Assembly (NCBI GenBank): GCA_910576125.1
Contig: CAJTHM010000001.1
Span: forward strand, 186,001 to 250,000
Source of the DNA: Lachnospiraceae bacterium
GTDB lineage: Bacteria > Bacillota > Clostridia > Lachnospirales > Lachnospiraceae
Direction of reading: 5' to 3'
Length of the DNA stretch: 64,000 nt
A program made the translations under genes and the position numbers. The notes below the pieces were generated by a model that was given only the letters and a program-made list of their open reading frames with translations, did no database searches and was not told the origin of the DNA. Positions 46,096-54,880 of this stretch are shown here, piece by piece. Numbering within the stretch: position 1 is the stretch's first letter; the number at the start of each line of letters is the position of its first letter.

Positions 46096-47323
46096 ACAAC
46101 ATTTCCCCTTTCCGCCTCTTTTTTTCATAGACTGCCACCGTAAGCAGAACCAGTATAACTGCCAGCGCCATATACATTCCCTTATTCCGGTACAGCTGTT
46201 CCAGTTCCTCCGCATACCTGCCGTAGCTGCCGAAAGTGTTCCAGCGCGTCACCAGTTTCCAGCCGAAATCTCCCGTCAGTGTAGCGGCGGAAAACACCGA
46301 GCCGAATGCCCATGCCAGCAGGACCGGTATCGCCAGAATTGTCTCCGTCGCCTCCGTAAGGAAAAAAGCAGCGCCAAGCACCACCATGATCACCGGCAGC
46401 AGCCACAGAAAACTGTACTTGGCAAACGCCAGGACATCCGCCTTGATCCCTGCCTGGCCCGCGGCATACACACAGGGCATCTGCATCAGCAGCGCACACA
46501 GAAGCACCGGTACAAAACACATCACCACATTGGCCAGATAGCGGCACCCAATCAGAGCGGCGCCGGAAACGGAACGGCTGCGGATAAGCTCCGCCGCTTT
46601 CGCCCTCTTATCCTTCAAACAGGCGGAAACTCCCACAAATATAGGCAGTATGGCAAGAAAAATGCACGCATAATCGCAGAACAGCCGCATCTGCGCGCCG
46701 CTGACCCTGTCTTCTTCACACAGTTCCCGGTAATGTTCCAGAGCATCCTCATAGGTCAGGGCCGCAATGCCTCTTTTTTCATAGGATGACTTCTCATAAT
46801 AGCTTCCGGAGCCTACGATTTCATAAGCTTTTTCCATCACCTGTTCAAATTCTTCGTAGCTTAAGTTTTCCCTGAGGGGAAGGTGCCACATTTCCGCTTC
46901 CGAATACTCCGCGGCGCTTTCCTCTGCCCCCATCCGGTAAACCTCCGTCCAGTACGCCACATTCTCCTCTGCCATCTGCTCAAATTCCATACCCGTGCAC
47001 TGCTGCATTGCGCGCTTAAGTACTTCCTGTTCTTCCTCATTCAGGGTCACTTCCTTGTAAAAACCAAAAGGATAGGTGGCAAACCGATTTGACAACAGTT
47101 CCTGAAACAGTGTCTCCAACCCGCTTTGCATGATCACTCTCTCATCACTGGAATATCCGTATCCATAGCTTTCCTGACCGGGCTGGGGCTCAGACAGCCG
47201 GTCCACCCATTCCACTTCGCTCATCTGACCGGTGATAAACAGCACGAATGCTACCAGATAGACATAATACACCAGACTTTTTGCAATCTTCCTGCACTCC
47301 TTCAGAAATAATGCTCCCATCAT
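46067..47323 (-). CDS. ABC-2 type permease with large extracellular loop
   Basis: This 418-residue membrane protein has one N-terminal helix (SLVYYVYLVAFVLFITGQM), an acidic outside loop of about 180 residues (about 35-220) and five or six C-terminal helices. The shape fits transporters of the ABC-2/YtrC type. The start overlaps the ATPase stop by four bases. It is part of the same operon as the ATPase, and a two-component system lies immediately upstream. Confidence 0.8.
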   Translation of the reverse strand: MMGALFLKECRKIAKSLVYYVYLVAFVLFITGQMSEVEWVDRLSEPQPGQESYGYGYSSDERVIMQSGLETLFQELLSNRFATYPFGFYKEVTLNEEEQEVLKRAMQQCTGMEFEQMAEENVAYWTEVYRMGAEESAAEYSEAEMWHLPLRENLSYEEFEQVMEKAYEIVGSGSYYEKSSYEKRGIAALTYEDALEHYRELCEEDRVSGAQMRLFCDYACIFLAILPIFVGVSACLKDKRAKAAELIRSRSVSGAALIGCRYLANVVMCFVPVLLCALLMQMPCVYAAGQAGIKADVLAFAKYSFLWLLPVIMVVLGAAFFLTEATETILAIPVLLAWAFGSVFSAATLTGDFGWKLVTRWNTFGSYGRYAEELEQLYRNKGMYMALAVILVLLTVAVYEKKRRKGEMLYGKLRKNNS

Positions 47324-48222
47324 GCCTGCTCACTTCCTTTCTGCACAGGCGTCGCGGATATGCTGTGCATCAGAAACATATAGGCATCCTCCACATCTGC
47401 GCTGCAGGACTTCGCTTCCGCCAACGGCATACTCTCCGCAATGATTCTGACGGCAGCAGTGCTTCCTCTATTCAATATGCCGGTAACAATAAAACGTTCC
47501 TTTAATCCATCCAGTTCTCTCGCCGAGACCTCCGCCGAGTAAACCTTGTTCTCCACCAGCTTCAGAAGAGACTCCACCGTTCCGCGGAAAACTACCTCCC
47601 CATGATTCAGTACCGCAATCTCTTCACAGGTAGCCTCGATATCTCCCACAATGTGCGTGGAAAGCAGCACGATCCGCTCTCTGGCAATTTCGCACAGCAG
47701 GTTGCGGAAACGGACCCTCTCCTCCGGATCCAGTCCCGCCGTAGGCTCATCCACAATGATCACCCTGGGATCATGGATGATGGCCTGGGCAATTCCCAAC
47801 CGGCGCTTCATTCCGCCCGACATTGCTTTCACCCGGATATTTTTCTGTTCCAGGAGATTTACCTTTTCCAGCATTTCCGGCACCTTCTTTTTCCGCTCCG
47901 CCTTCGGAATCCCGGAGAGTACCGCCAGATAATCCAGCGCCTCACAGGCAGACATATTTCCGTACATGGAAAAATCCTGAGGCAGATACCCCGTCATCTT
48001 TCTGATCTCCGCGGCATGTTCCACCGGCACCCCGCACACACGCACCTCCCCGGCAGACTTCGGCAGCAGTGTGGCAAGCACTCTCATAAGCGTTGTCTTT
48101 CCTGCCCCATTGGGTCCAAGCAGACCGAACATCCCCGGCCCAATGGTCAGATCAACGGATTGTAACGCCTGTTTTTTCCCGAAGTTTTTGCATAACCCTT
48201 TGATTTGAATTTCCGTTTCCAT
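47320..48222 (-). CDS. ABC transporter ATP-binding protein
   Basis: This 300-residue ATPase has Walker A LLGPNGAGKTTLMR, Q-loop YLPQDFSM, signature MSGGMKRRLGIAQAII, Walker B VIIVDEPTAGLDPEE and LLSTHI. A start at 48222 (METEIQIKGL) has AAAGAGAG upstream; the frame beginning at 48369 has no family likeness in its first 49 residues. It pairs with the permeases at 46067 and 45460. The two-component system 49593/50246 transcribes in the same direction and probably controls it. Confidence 0.85.
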   Translation of the reverse strand: METEIQIKGLCKNFGKKQALQSVDLTIGPGMFGLLGPNGAGKTTLMRVLATLLPKSAGEVRVCGVPVEHAAEIRKMTGYLPQDFSMYGNMSACEALDYLAVLSGIPKAERKKKVPEMLEKVNLLEQKNIRVKAMSGGMKRRLGIAQAIIHDPRVIIVDEPTAGLDPEERVRFRNLLCEIARERIVLLSTHIVGDIEATCEEIAVLNHGEVVFRGTVESLLKLVENKVYSAEVSARELDGLKERFIVTGILNRGSTAAVRIIAESMPLAEAKSCSADVEDAYMFLMHSISATPVQKGSEQA

Positions 48223-48432
48223 AAAATAGATCTCTCTTTCTTTTTCCGTAAAAAGCATTGGACAGCCCCTGACACCTGCACCTTTTCCCTGTCCGGCAGC
48301 GGAGGGCTGTTCAACCCTTTTCCATACTATAGGAAGCAAATGCTGCTCCCGATAAGCTATACTATACAAGAGAAATCTCTACAAACACTCTACATTTTCT
48401 AAATAAGTCCTGAAACTTTCTGAAAAGGATTC

Positions 48433-49593
48433 TTAAACCCCTACCAAAAAGGCGGCAGCCGCAATTCCCCCGCCGTCTATGCTGTTGACCAGTTTCAGTG
48501 TTCCCCCGTGTTTCTCACAGAGCATCCGGGAAATGAACAGTCCCAAGCCAAAGTGTCCTCCCCCTTCCTTGTCCTCGCTGTAATAAGGGTCCGTGCCGTA
48601 CCGAAGCGCCTTATGAGAAAATCCTGCCCCGTCATCCCGCACATAAATCAGAAATTCCTCCCCGCTCCGCACAAACGCAACGATAATCCCGTTTTGGGCA
48701 TAACGGAGCGCATTGGATACCAGATTGTCAAAAACCTCCTCAATCAGCCCTCCGTCTGCAAAAAAATTTCCCTCTATCCCCTGCGCCTCTATCCTGCAGG
48801 TTTTCTTTTTCTCCACTGCAAGCTCCCTGGCTGCCGTTCCAAGACGCTGCACCAATATTGTGCCCTCCTGCCATGCTCCGGACACCTCTCTGGCCTCCTG
48901 CCTGTGGAGTTGTGTCATGGTTTTGGAAATCTCCAGAATCCGCTGTTCCTGATGATGCATTACAGCCAGCTTTTCCAGAAGCTTTTCTTCAGAAACCTTT
49001 CCCTTTGGCACATACTTCTCCAGAAATTCCGTACAGCCGGAAAGCACAGTGAGCGGCGTGCGGATATCATGGGCAAAGGCAGCATTGATCCGCCTCTGGC
49101 TCTCCTGCTCCATCCAACGGCTTCTCTTCTCCCTCACCAGCTTTCTGCGAAGCTGCTCAAAGCTTCGGCAGAGTCCTCCCATCTCGTCCCCGTCAAGATA
49201 TGCGATCTCCCTTCCGTAGTCTCCGGCCCCGATACAGCCAATGGCATCCTGTACCGCCTTCAGGGCAGGGTATATCTTTTTTTGCAAAAACATCCCTCCC
49301 GCCCCCGTGCAGCATACCGCCAGACAAGGGTACTGCCCATACCAATACCAAAACCAGAGAAAACCCATTGCCGCTGTTCCCTCGTGTGCGATCTCCCAGC
49401 TAAGAATGAAATTCTCCTGCAGGTTTTTCCCGGTAAACACCTTGAACCAACTCTCGCAGAGATTCTTGGACAGGATCCACAGCATCATCCCGGCCACGGC
49501 TCCTGCCGCCATATAAAAAAAGAGGCTCTTCGCCAGGGAAGCGTTCCTGAATTCCGCTCCCAGACGCGCAGCTTTCTTCCTCAGCCAATCCAT
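48433..49593 (-). CDS. Sensor histidine kinase
   Basis: The 386-residue kinase has two membrane segments (residues about 20-45 and 82-105) around a short loop, a HAMP linker, HisKA box AAFAHDIRTPLTVLSGCTEF and ATPase boxes FDNLVSNALRYA, YVRDDGAGF and FGLGLFISRMLCEKHGG. It overlaps the response regulator gene by 13 bases. With the ABC genes downstream it forms a likely peptide- or envelope-stress unit. Confidence 0.9.
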   Translation of the reverse strand: MDWLRKKAARLGAEFRNASLAKSLFFYMAAGAVAGMMLWILSKNLCESWFKVFTGKNLQENFILSWEIAHEGTAAMGFLWFWYWYGQYPCLAVCCTGAGGMFLQKKIYPALKAVQDAIGCIGAGDYGREIAYLDGDEMGGLCRSFEQLRRKLVREKRSRWMEQESQRRINAAFAHDIRTPLTVLSGCTEFLEKYVPKGKVSEEKLLEKLAVMHHQEQRILEISKTMTQLHRQEAREVSGAWQEGTILVQRLGTAARELAVEKKKTCRIEAQGIEGNFFADGGLIEEVFDNLVSNALRYAQNGIIVAFVRSGEEFLIYVRDDGAGFSHKALRYGTDPYYSEDKEGGGHFGLGLFISRMLCEKHGGTLKLVNSIDGGGIAAAAFLVGV

Positions 49594-50246
49594 CGATATC
49601 CCACCCCCCACACTGTCTCAATATACTCCTTCTCCCGGGCATTCCCCAGCTTTTTCCGGATGCGCCGGATATGCTCCGTAATGATGGACGCATCCGCCTC
49701 TCCTTCATATCCCCGGACATTCTCATAGATCCGCTCCCTGTCAAGCACCACGCCCTTATTGGTGTAGAGCAGCTCCGCAATGGCATATTCCGTCTTCGTA
49801 AGCCCCACGTCCCGGCCATCCACCAGGAAACGGCGCCCGGAAAAATCCACCGTCAGATTTTCCTCCGTCACAAGGGTCCGGCCGGTCCTCTCCTGTCTCC
49901 TGAAATGCGCCTCTATCCGGGCAAGCAATTCCTCCATGCCGAAAGGCTTCATGATATAATCATCTCCGCCCACTTTCCATCCCATAATACGGTCGGCTTC
50001 TTCTGTTCTGGCAGATAAAAACAGAATAGGCGCATTGGTGCGTCCCCGGACAGCCTGGCAGATCTGGTATCCGTCCATGTCCGGCAGGTTGATATCCAGA
50101 AGAATCAGATCCGGCTGCTTTTCTATCAGCAAAAGCGCGCTCTCCCCGTCTGCCGCCTGGTCAGTGGCATACCCTTCCATGGCAAAAGTCTCCGCCAGCA
50201 GTCCGCGGATCTCCTTCTCATCATCTACAATCAGAATCCGTTTCAT
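49581..50246 (-). CDS. OmpR-type response regulator
   Basis: This is a 221-residue regulator with receiver marks (ILIVDDEKEIRG; LILLDINLPDMDG with the acceptor Asp; LSARTEEAD; IMKPFGMEE) and a winged-helix domain ending HIRRIRKKLGN and YIETVWGVGYRWIG. The start at 50246 has GAGAAGGGG upstream. It is the first gene of the operon with its kinase and the ABC genes. Confidence 0.92.
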   Translation of the reverse strand: MKRILIVDDEKEIRGLLAETFAMEGYATDQAADGESALLLIEKQPDLILLDINLPDMDGYQICQAVRGRTNAPILFLSARTEEADRIMGWKVGGDDYIMKPFGMEELLARIEAHFRRQERTGRTLVTEENLTVDFSGRRFLVDGRDVGLTKTEYAIAELLYTNKGVVLDRERIYENVRGYEGEADASIITEHIRRIRKKLGNAREKEYIETVWGVGYRWIG

Positions 50247-50333
50247 TCCCCTTCTCCATTCCCTGTCAATTTCCTCTGAAACACTTTTCCGCATCCATGG
50301 CACAGGTATCCTATGGCTCAAAAATTGTTTTCC

Positions 50334-50723
50334 TTATCCTATCATTTGCTTCTTGTAGTTTTTCTCCTGTCCTTGTTCCCTTACATATTTGCCGATTACT
50401 TCCTCGTTTCCATGTTCTCCTACCGTTGCCACATAATATCCATCTGTCCAAAACTCTCCTCCCCAGAGCTTTTTCTTCACTTCCGGACACTTCGCAAATA
50501 CTGCTTTCGCCGTTATACTTTTCACTATCTGTATTATCTTCTTCGGGCTATAGGTTGGCACCAGCTGTATCAGAAAATGCACATGGTCCCGATCTGTCCC
50601 CATTTCCAGAAATCTTATTTCATACCTCTTCTCTATTTCCCGGCATGTTTCCTTTATCACTTGGTCTACTTTTTCATCTATTACTACTCGTCGGTATTTT
50701 GCCGGACATACAAAGTGGTACAT
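50334..50723 (-). mobile_element. tnpA: IS200/IS605-family transposase TnpA
   Basis: The 129-residue Y1 transposase has the start YHFVCPAKYRRVVID, the HUH metal motif in RDHVHFLIQ, and a C-terminal DGYYVATVGEHGNEEVIGKYV with the candidate nucleophile Tyr. It lacks a tnpB partner, as in IS200. A hairpin (CGCAGC-AGA-GCTGCG, 50767-50781) upstream of the gene could be the left-end recognition stem. It lies directly downstream of nothing else; the two-component regulator starts 88 bases away. Confidence 0.85.
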
Positions 50724-51072
50724 CTTTAGTATATCACCTTTTCAAGTTTAGGGCAAAATTTCCTTACGCAGCAGAGCTGCGGGGAATTAGGCCCGGAGAC
50801 TGACTCAATATTCAGTTGCCCTTTTGGTGAACCTATTCAGCGTGCGCCATGTCTGGGACGGCTCAGCATCAGGGGTGTGCAGCTTTTGCCAATTCTTGCA
50901 GGACCGGCGGTTTCGGTGTATAATGAACAGTAATGAGTAATAATTAGTGAAAATACGTCTGCTCACGTTTATAGGATAATACTTTTTTAATAAGTTTTAT
51001 TTTGGCAGGAATTCGACTGCTTGGGCATGTTGCAAATCAAAGTCGAAGATAGGAAAGTATTTCTTTCAAGCG
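50724..51072. other. IS200 end and AT-rich interval
   Basis: Beyond the IS200 hairpin at 50767-50781 no gene is recognised. AT-rich sequence from about 50920 leads into an unidentified gene fragment. Confidence 0.4.
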
Positions 51073-51340
51073 GTGTTGAGAGATTTAGAGCTGCAGGCAG
51101 TATTGCCAGGCTCTGACAGTACCTATGAAAAGTATTTCAGGGGAACAAGAAATTCAAAAGAATTGCGGGACTTTATTGTTAAATACTTTGATGAATCTGA
51201 ATTCTGTAAGGGATTGGCGAAAATGCTCCGGGGTAGCGAACGGCGGCGATTGCCGGCATTGATTTTGTTGCAGATTTATCTTACTGATTATAGTATTACC
51301 AATCTCTATACAGATTTTTCTAATTTTTTACACCAAAATA
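51055..51340 (+). pseudogene. Unidentified gene fragment cut by IS256 remnant
   Basis: The open frame reads KYFFQAVLRDLELQAVLPG and continues with RNSKELRDFIVKYFDESEF, RRRLPALILLQIYLTDYS until about 51340, where IS256-derived sequence on the other strand begins. I do not recognise the family. Neither a clear start nor an intact C-terminus is present. Confidence 0.35.
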
Positions 51341-52021
51341 AAACATCCCCTCCCCGGTTCTTCAGGTCGTTCAGCATCCCAGCCAGAACTTCGAGCTCTC
51401 GTTGGCGCCTGCCGTGATGCTGAGGATCTCCTTGTACCCTTCTGTCGTGACGCCCAGCACCACATAGGCCGCACGGCTGAGTATCCGCCCGTCTTCCCTG
51501 ACCTTGTAGTGGATGCAGTCCATGAACACGAATGGATAGACCGGGTTCAGGGGCCTTGACTGCCATTCCCGGATCTCCGGCAGTATCTTGTCCGTGATCT
51601 TGCTGACCATCTCTGCAGACATCTCTATCCCATAGAGATCCTGCGGCTGGTCATGGATGTCCCTGGTGCTCATCCCCCTGCCGTAGAGCGGGATGACTTT
51701 TTCTTCGATTCCGGAGACGTCCCTCTGGTATTTGGGGATGGGCTTCGGCTCGAATTCACCGTTCCTGTCCCGGGGCACATCGATCTGGAACTCTCCGTAC
51801 TGGCTCTTGAGGTTCTTGGGGGAGTGGCCATTGCGCTTATTTGAAGTCTCCACATTCCCTTTGTTGTTCTTCTCATAGCCCAGTGTCGCGTCAAGCTCTG
51901 CCTCCATGAGTTCCTGGAGGATATCTTTGAATCCATCCCTCAGGAGGGTGTAGACATCTGCCACACTGTTTAAGTTGCTGTCTGCAATAATCTGTCGAAT
52001 CTGTTCCTTTGCTACCGGCAT
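51335..52021 (-). pseudogene. IS256-family (Mutator type) transposase, 3'-truncated
   Basis: The first 216 codons from 52021 match IS256 transposases (LRDGFKDILQELMEAELDATLGYEKNN; IPLYGRGMSTRDI; PFVFMDCIHYKVREDGRI). A frameshift after SSKFWLG leads to MLNDLKNRGGDVLFW, and homology ends near 51335. The C-terminal half with the final catalytic Glu is absent. A terminal-repeat-like TTTTTACACTACCTTTTG at about 52106 and TTTTTTACACC at 51329 may be remnants of the two ends. Confidence 0.8.
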
Positions 52022-52381
52022 AAAAATACTCCTTTTCGATAAGAATTTTCATATCTTGATTCTTACCAAAAAGGAGCCATTTTTTACCAAAGGCACAAAC
52101 TTTTTTACACTACCTTTTGTTAATTTAGGCTTGACTTTTCATAGCTGGTCTCCTTCTGCGACTCATCAAAAATCAGCTGCAGCCCCCAGTGCAGATGCAC
52201 GATCTTGATATTATTCACATTCTCCGTGGTGCTGTACCCAGTATGCCCCATATAGGGTTGTGTCAAGAACAGACTAAATTTTTTTAACAATTCCGTAACA
52301 ACTTTTCATTCATCCCCTATTCATCCACAAAATCTGGCATTTTTCACCTTATTTCTACCCTGTCCTCCACATACACGCGGA
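52022..52381. other. IS256 end and misplaced M23 peptidase scrap
   Basis: Bases 52022-52125 are the IS256 end. Bases 52151-52254 are about 96% identical to 54520-54623 inside the M23 peptidase gene, in the same orientation, and have no gene context here. The remainder is AT-rich without genes. Confidence 0.7.
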
Positions 52382-52920
52382 TTGACAATGGAGCAGGCAA
52401 TAGCAGGGCGCTCGAAAATACGTAATGTCTGTATCGCAGAGGTTTTCAGCCGAATGGGGATTATTGAACAGTGGGGAACCGGTATTCAGAGAATGATTCA
52501 GGGATGCAGGGAATATGGCGTTCGGGAGCCGGAGTTTATTGATATGGGAGATGCTTTCCGAGTAAATTTCTATCGTTCTGGTACAGAAACTGGCATAGAA
52601 AATAGTAAAACTGGCACAGAAACTAGCGTACAAACCAAAGAAGCTGGCACAGAAATAAACCAAATGAGTTTTCTAAACACTTTGTCCGAGACGGAAAGAA
52701 CAATATTGGAATTTATAATGGAAGACTTTGGTATTACACAGAAAGAAATAGCGCAAAAATAGGGATGTCCCAAAACGGCATAAGATATGCAATGGACAAA
52801 TTAAAGGAAAGAGGAATTCTGGAACGAGAGGAAGCTACAAAGAGGGGAAATGGATTATCAATATATTGCATTAAAAACAGCCGCCATAGTACTTTTTGCA
52901 TATGCCAAAACACATTGAAA
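52382..52920 (+). pseudogene. ATP-binding/winged-helix regulator (AlbA_2/HATPase_c_4 type), 5'-truncated and frameshifted
   Basis: The frame reads RSKIRNVCIAEVFSRMGIIEQWGTGIQRM, typical of the C-terminal ATP-binding segment of RecG-like regulators. Then comes a linker with GTET repeats and a winged-helix piece. At the A5 run near 52755 one base is missing: adding it joins ITQKEIAQK to IGMSQNGIRYAMDKLKERGILERE. The N-terminal domain is absent. Confidence 0.65.
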
Positions 52921-53215
52921 AACAAATCTGCTGCTCTACCAAATCAGCCAACATATGCCCTATCTTCGTGCTGTCACGATTGATAATCGACTGCATTCTG
53001 GCATTCGTAACGCCATTCTCCAAATAAGCGGTTCCAAGAATAATCTGAGTCTCATTATCCAGATGTGAATATGCAAGCCCTTTGCCAAACATCAATAATC
53101 TTGCCGCCGTCAACCAACCTTTCTCTGTGTTTCGATCTATGGTCATTACCGGAATCGCTGGCGTCACGGAGCATGGCCTTGACTTCCTCTTCCGTGCAGT
53201 AGTCATCTCCCTCAT
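52871..53215 (-). pseudogene. Remnant of a second AlbA_2-type regulator
   Basis: The frame has GWLTAARLLMFGKGL, like the middle of AlbA_2-domain regulators, joined directly to NETQIILGTAYLENGVTNARMQSIINRDSTKIGHML, like their C-terminal winged helix. The central part is missing. It is convergent with the previous remnant, so two degraded relatives lie tail to tail. Confidence 0.4.
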
Positions 53216-53329
53216 AATTCCTTTTCTAAACCCACTCCATATCTGTCGACTGCATATTTCATGAATCCCCCTGTCTTCTTATCCTGTTCTACGTCCCTTT
53301 TATCTGTAGACGGACTCTAGCTCCTGATT

Positions 53330-53992
53330 TTATCTTTCCAACAGCTTCTCTATTTCCCCCGAAAAATGTATTTTCTTTCCCCCAAAGCTTTTATCAATTT
53401 TCTCTATCAAAAAATATTTTTCATCCATATACATTTTAGAGAATACTGCATAGATCTTTTGTACCGGATTCACAACTACATCTCGAATATCTTTTTTCAA
53501 GAGCGTATTCGGCACATTCAACCCCGTGTTCCGGTCTTTTACAAAACCGACACACCCACATATATTCCCCGCTGCCTTCTCGGTAAACAATTTCGGCCCG
53601 CGATCAGTAAAATCGCCAATTATCATGGCATTACGCTTAATCTCCATCATACTTTCCAATACATCCAATTTTTGAACTGTCGAACCGTCTTTTGCAAAAT
53701 GAAAATCATCTTCTGTCAAACGGCTGGCCAGACATTTCTCATAGAAATGGATAGCAGAACCTACTCCTGAATAATTTACCCTAACTCCCGTCAAATGCAG
53801 AAAATTGTATCGGTGAAAGACTACCTCATAACTTTTTATAGCAGACAGCAAGTTTCTTTCTGTTTGCAGCTGCCCTTTCACCTCTGATGGTACCCCATAA
53901 AGAAAAAGGACTTTTTGATCCTCAAGATTTAAATGATATAATCCGGCAGATTTCGCCATAATCTGAATTGCCCTTCTCTTGTCCATCCCCAT
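53330..53992 (-). CDS. PBECR4-domain protein (phage/toxin-type nuclease fold)
   Basis: This 220-residue protein fits the PBECR4 family (phage-Barnase-EndoU-ColicinE5/D-RelE-like), with YEVVFHRYNFLHLTGVR, HFYEKCLASRLTEDDF and LFTEKAAGNICGCVGF. Members are predicted RNases or phage structural-module enzymes; no activity is proven. There is no adjacent obvious immunity gene. The start at 53992 has AAAGGGACATGGGG upstream. Confidence 0.7.
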   Translation of the reverse strand: MGMDKRRAIQIMAKSAGLYHLNLEDQKVLFLYGVPSEVKGQLQTERNLLSAIKSYEVVFHRYNFLHLTGVRVNYSGVGSAIHFYEKCLASRLTEDDFHFAKDGSTVQKLDVLESMMEIKRNAMIIGDFTDRGPKLFTEKAAGNICGCVGFVKDRNTGLNVPNTLLKKDIRDVVVNPVQKIYAVFSKMYMDEKYFLIEKIDKSFGGKKIHFSGEIEKLLER

Positions 53993-54067
53993 GTCCCTTT
54001 ACTAATTTTGTATTCTGAAAAGGGAATGTCAATGCCGCAGCACCAAACATTCCCTTTCCATGGTTGA

Positions 54068-54161
54068 TTTTTCCGTTGTCTGCCAACCTCCGGCACCCAT
54101 GTCCGGAAAATAACAGGTTTTTCCGTTGCCTGCCAACCTCCGACACCTGCGTTCGGAAAAC
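54068..54161 (+). repeat. Two 44-base direct repeats, period 50
   Basis: TTTTTCCGTTGYCTGCCAACC begins both copies (54068 and 54118), followed by TCCGRCACC and TCGGAAAA at the end. They lie upstream of the PBECR4 gene on its promoter side. Confidence 0.6.
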
Positions 54162-54272
54162 ATATCAGATTTTAGGTGTCAACCCACCGCTGATTCACAG
54201 CTTCTTTAACTACATTCTACCTTAAAACTGCGCAAAATGCAATTACATTTTTATCATATGCAGAAACGATAT

Positions 54273-54830
54273 TTATGATTCCGGACCTTCTGAAGTTTCT
54301 GGCTGCTTTTCCGGTAATTCATCCCTTTTCAGAGAATCTTCCCTCACTGGTGTTCTAACCTCCCCTGGAGCCTGCGCCTCATACTCCTTCACCGCCGGAT
54401 CCACAATATCCGCCGTCCGCACCCACTCCTTCGTCCCCTCCACCTTCACCGCCGCCTGGGTATGCTTCGCCAGAAACCGCGTCAGCGGGTACACATCAAT
54501 CCAGATCTCGTTATTCCCTTCCTTCTGCGACTCATCAAAAATCAGCTGCAGCCCCCAGTGCAGATGTACAATCTTGATATTATTCACATTCTCCGTGGTG
54601 CTGTACCCGGTATGCCCCATATACCCAATCACATCCCCCGCCGTCACCACGCTGCCCTCCTCCAGCCCTTCCGCATAAGGATAATTCTGCCTCAAATGTG
54701 CGTAATAATAATACCGCTTCCCGTCAAAGCTCCGTATCCCGATTCTCCATCCCCCATACTGGTTCCACCCCAAAGCCTCCACGACCCCAGATTCAATCGC
54801 CATAATCGGTGTACCAAAATGCGAATAAAA
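54273..54830 (-). pseudogene. M23-family peptidase, 5'-truncated
   Basis: The frame from about 54830 reads SHFGTPIMAIESGVVEALGWNQYGGWRIG, then YYYYAHLRQNYP and HLHWGLQLIFDES, the core of LytM/M23 murein endopeptidases. The first part (signal peptide, first zinc ligand H-x(3)-D) is missing, and an in-frame stop follows at about 54833. The break coincides with the end of the serine-recombinase element. The C-terminus ends with a low-complexity EDSLKRDELPEKQPE tail. Confidence 0.75.
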
Positions 54831-54880
54831 CTATATGCCGATTCAAAAAAGGCGGAAGACTGCCCCCGCCTTTTCAGCTG

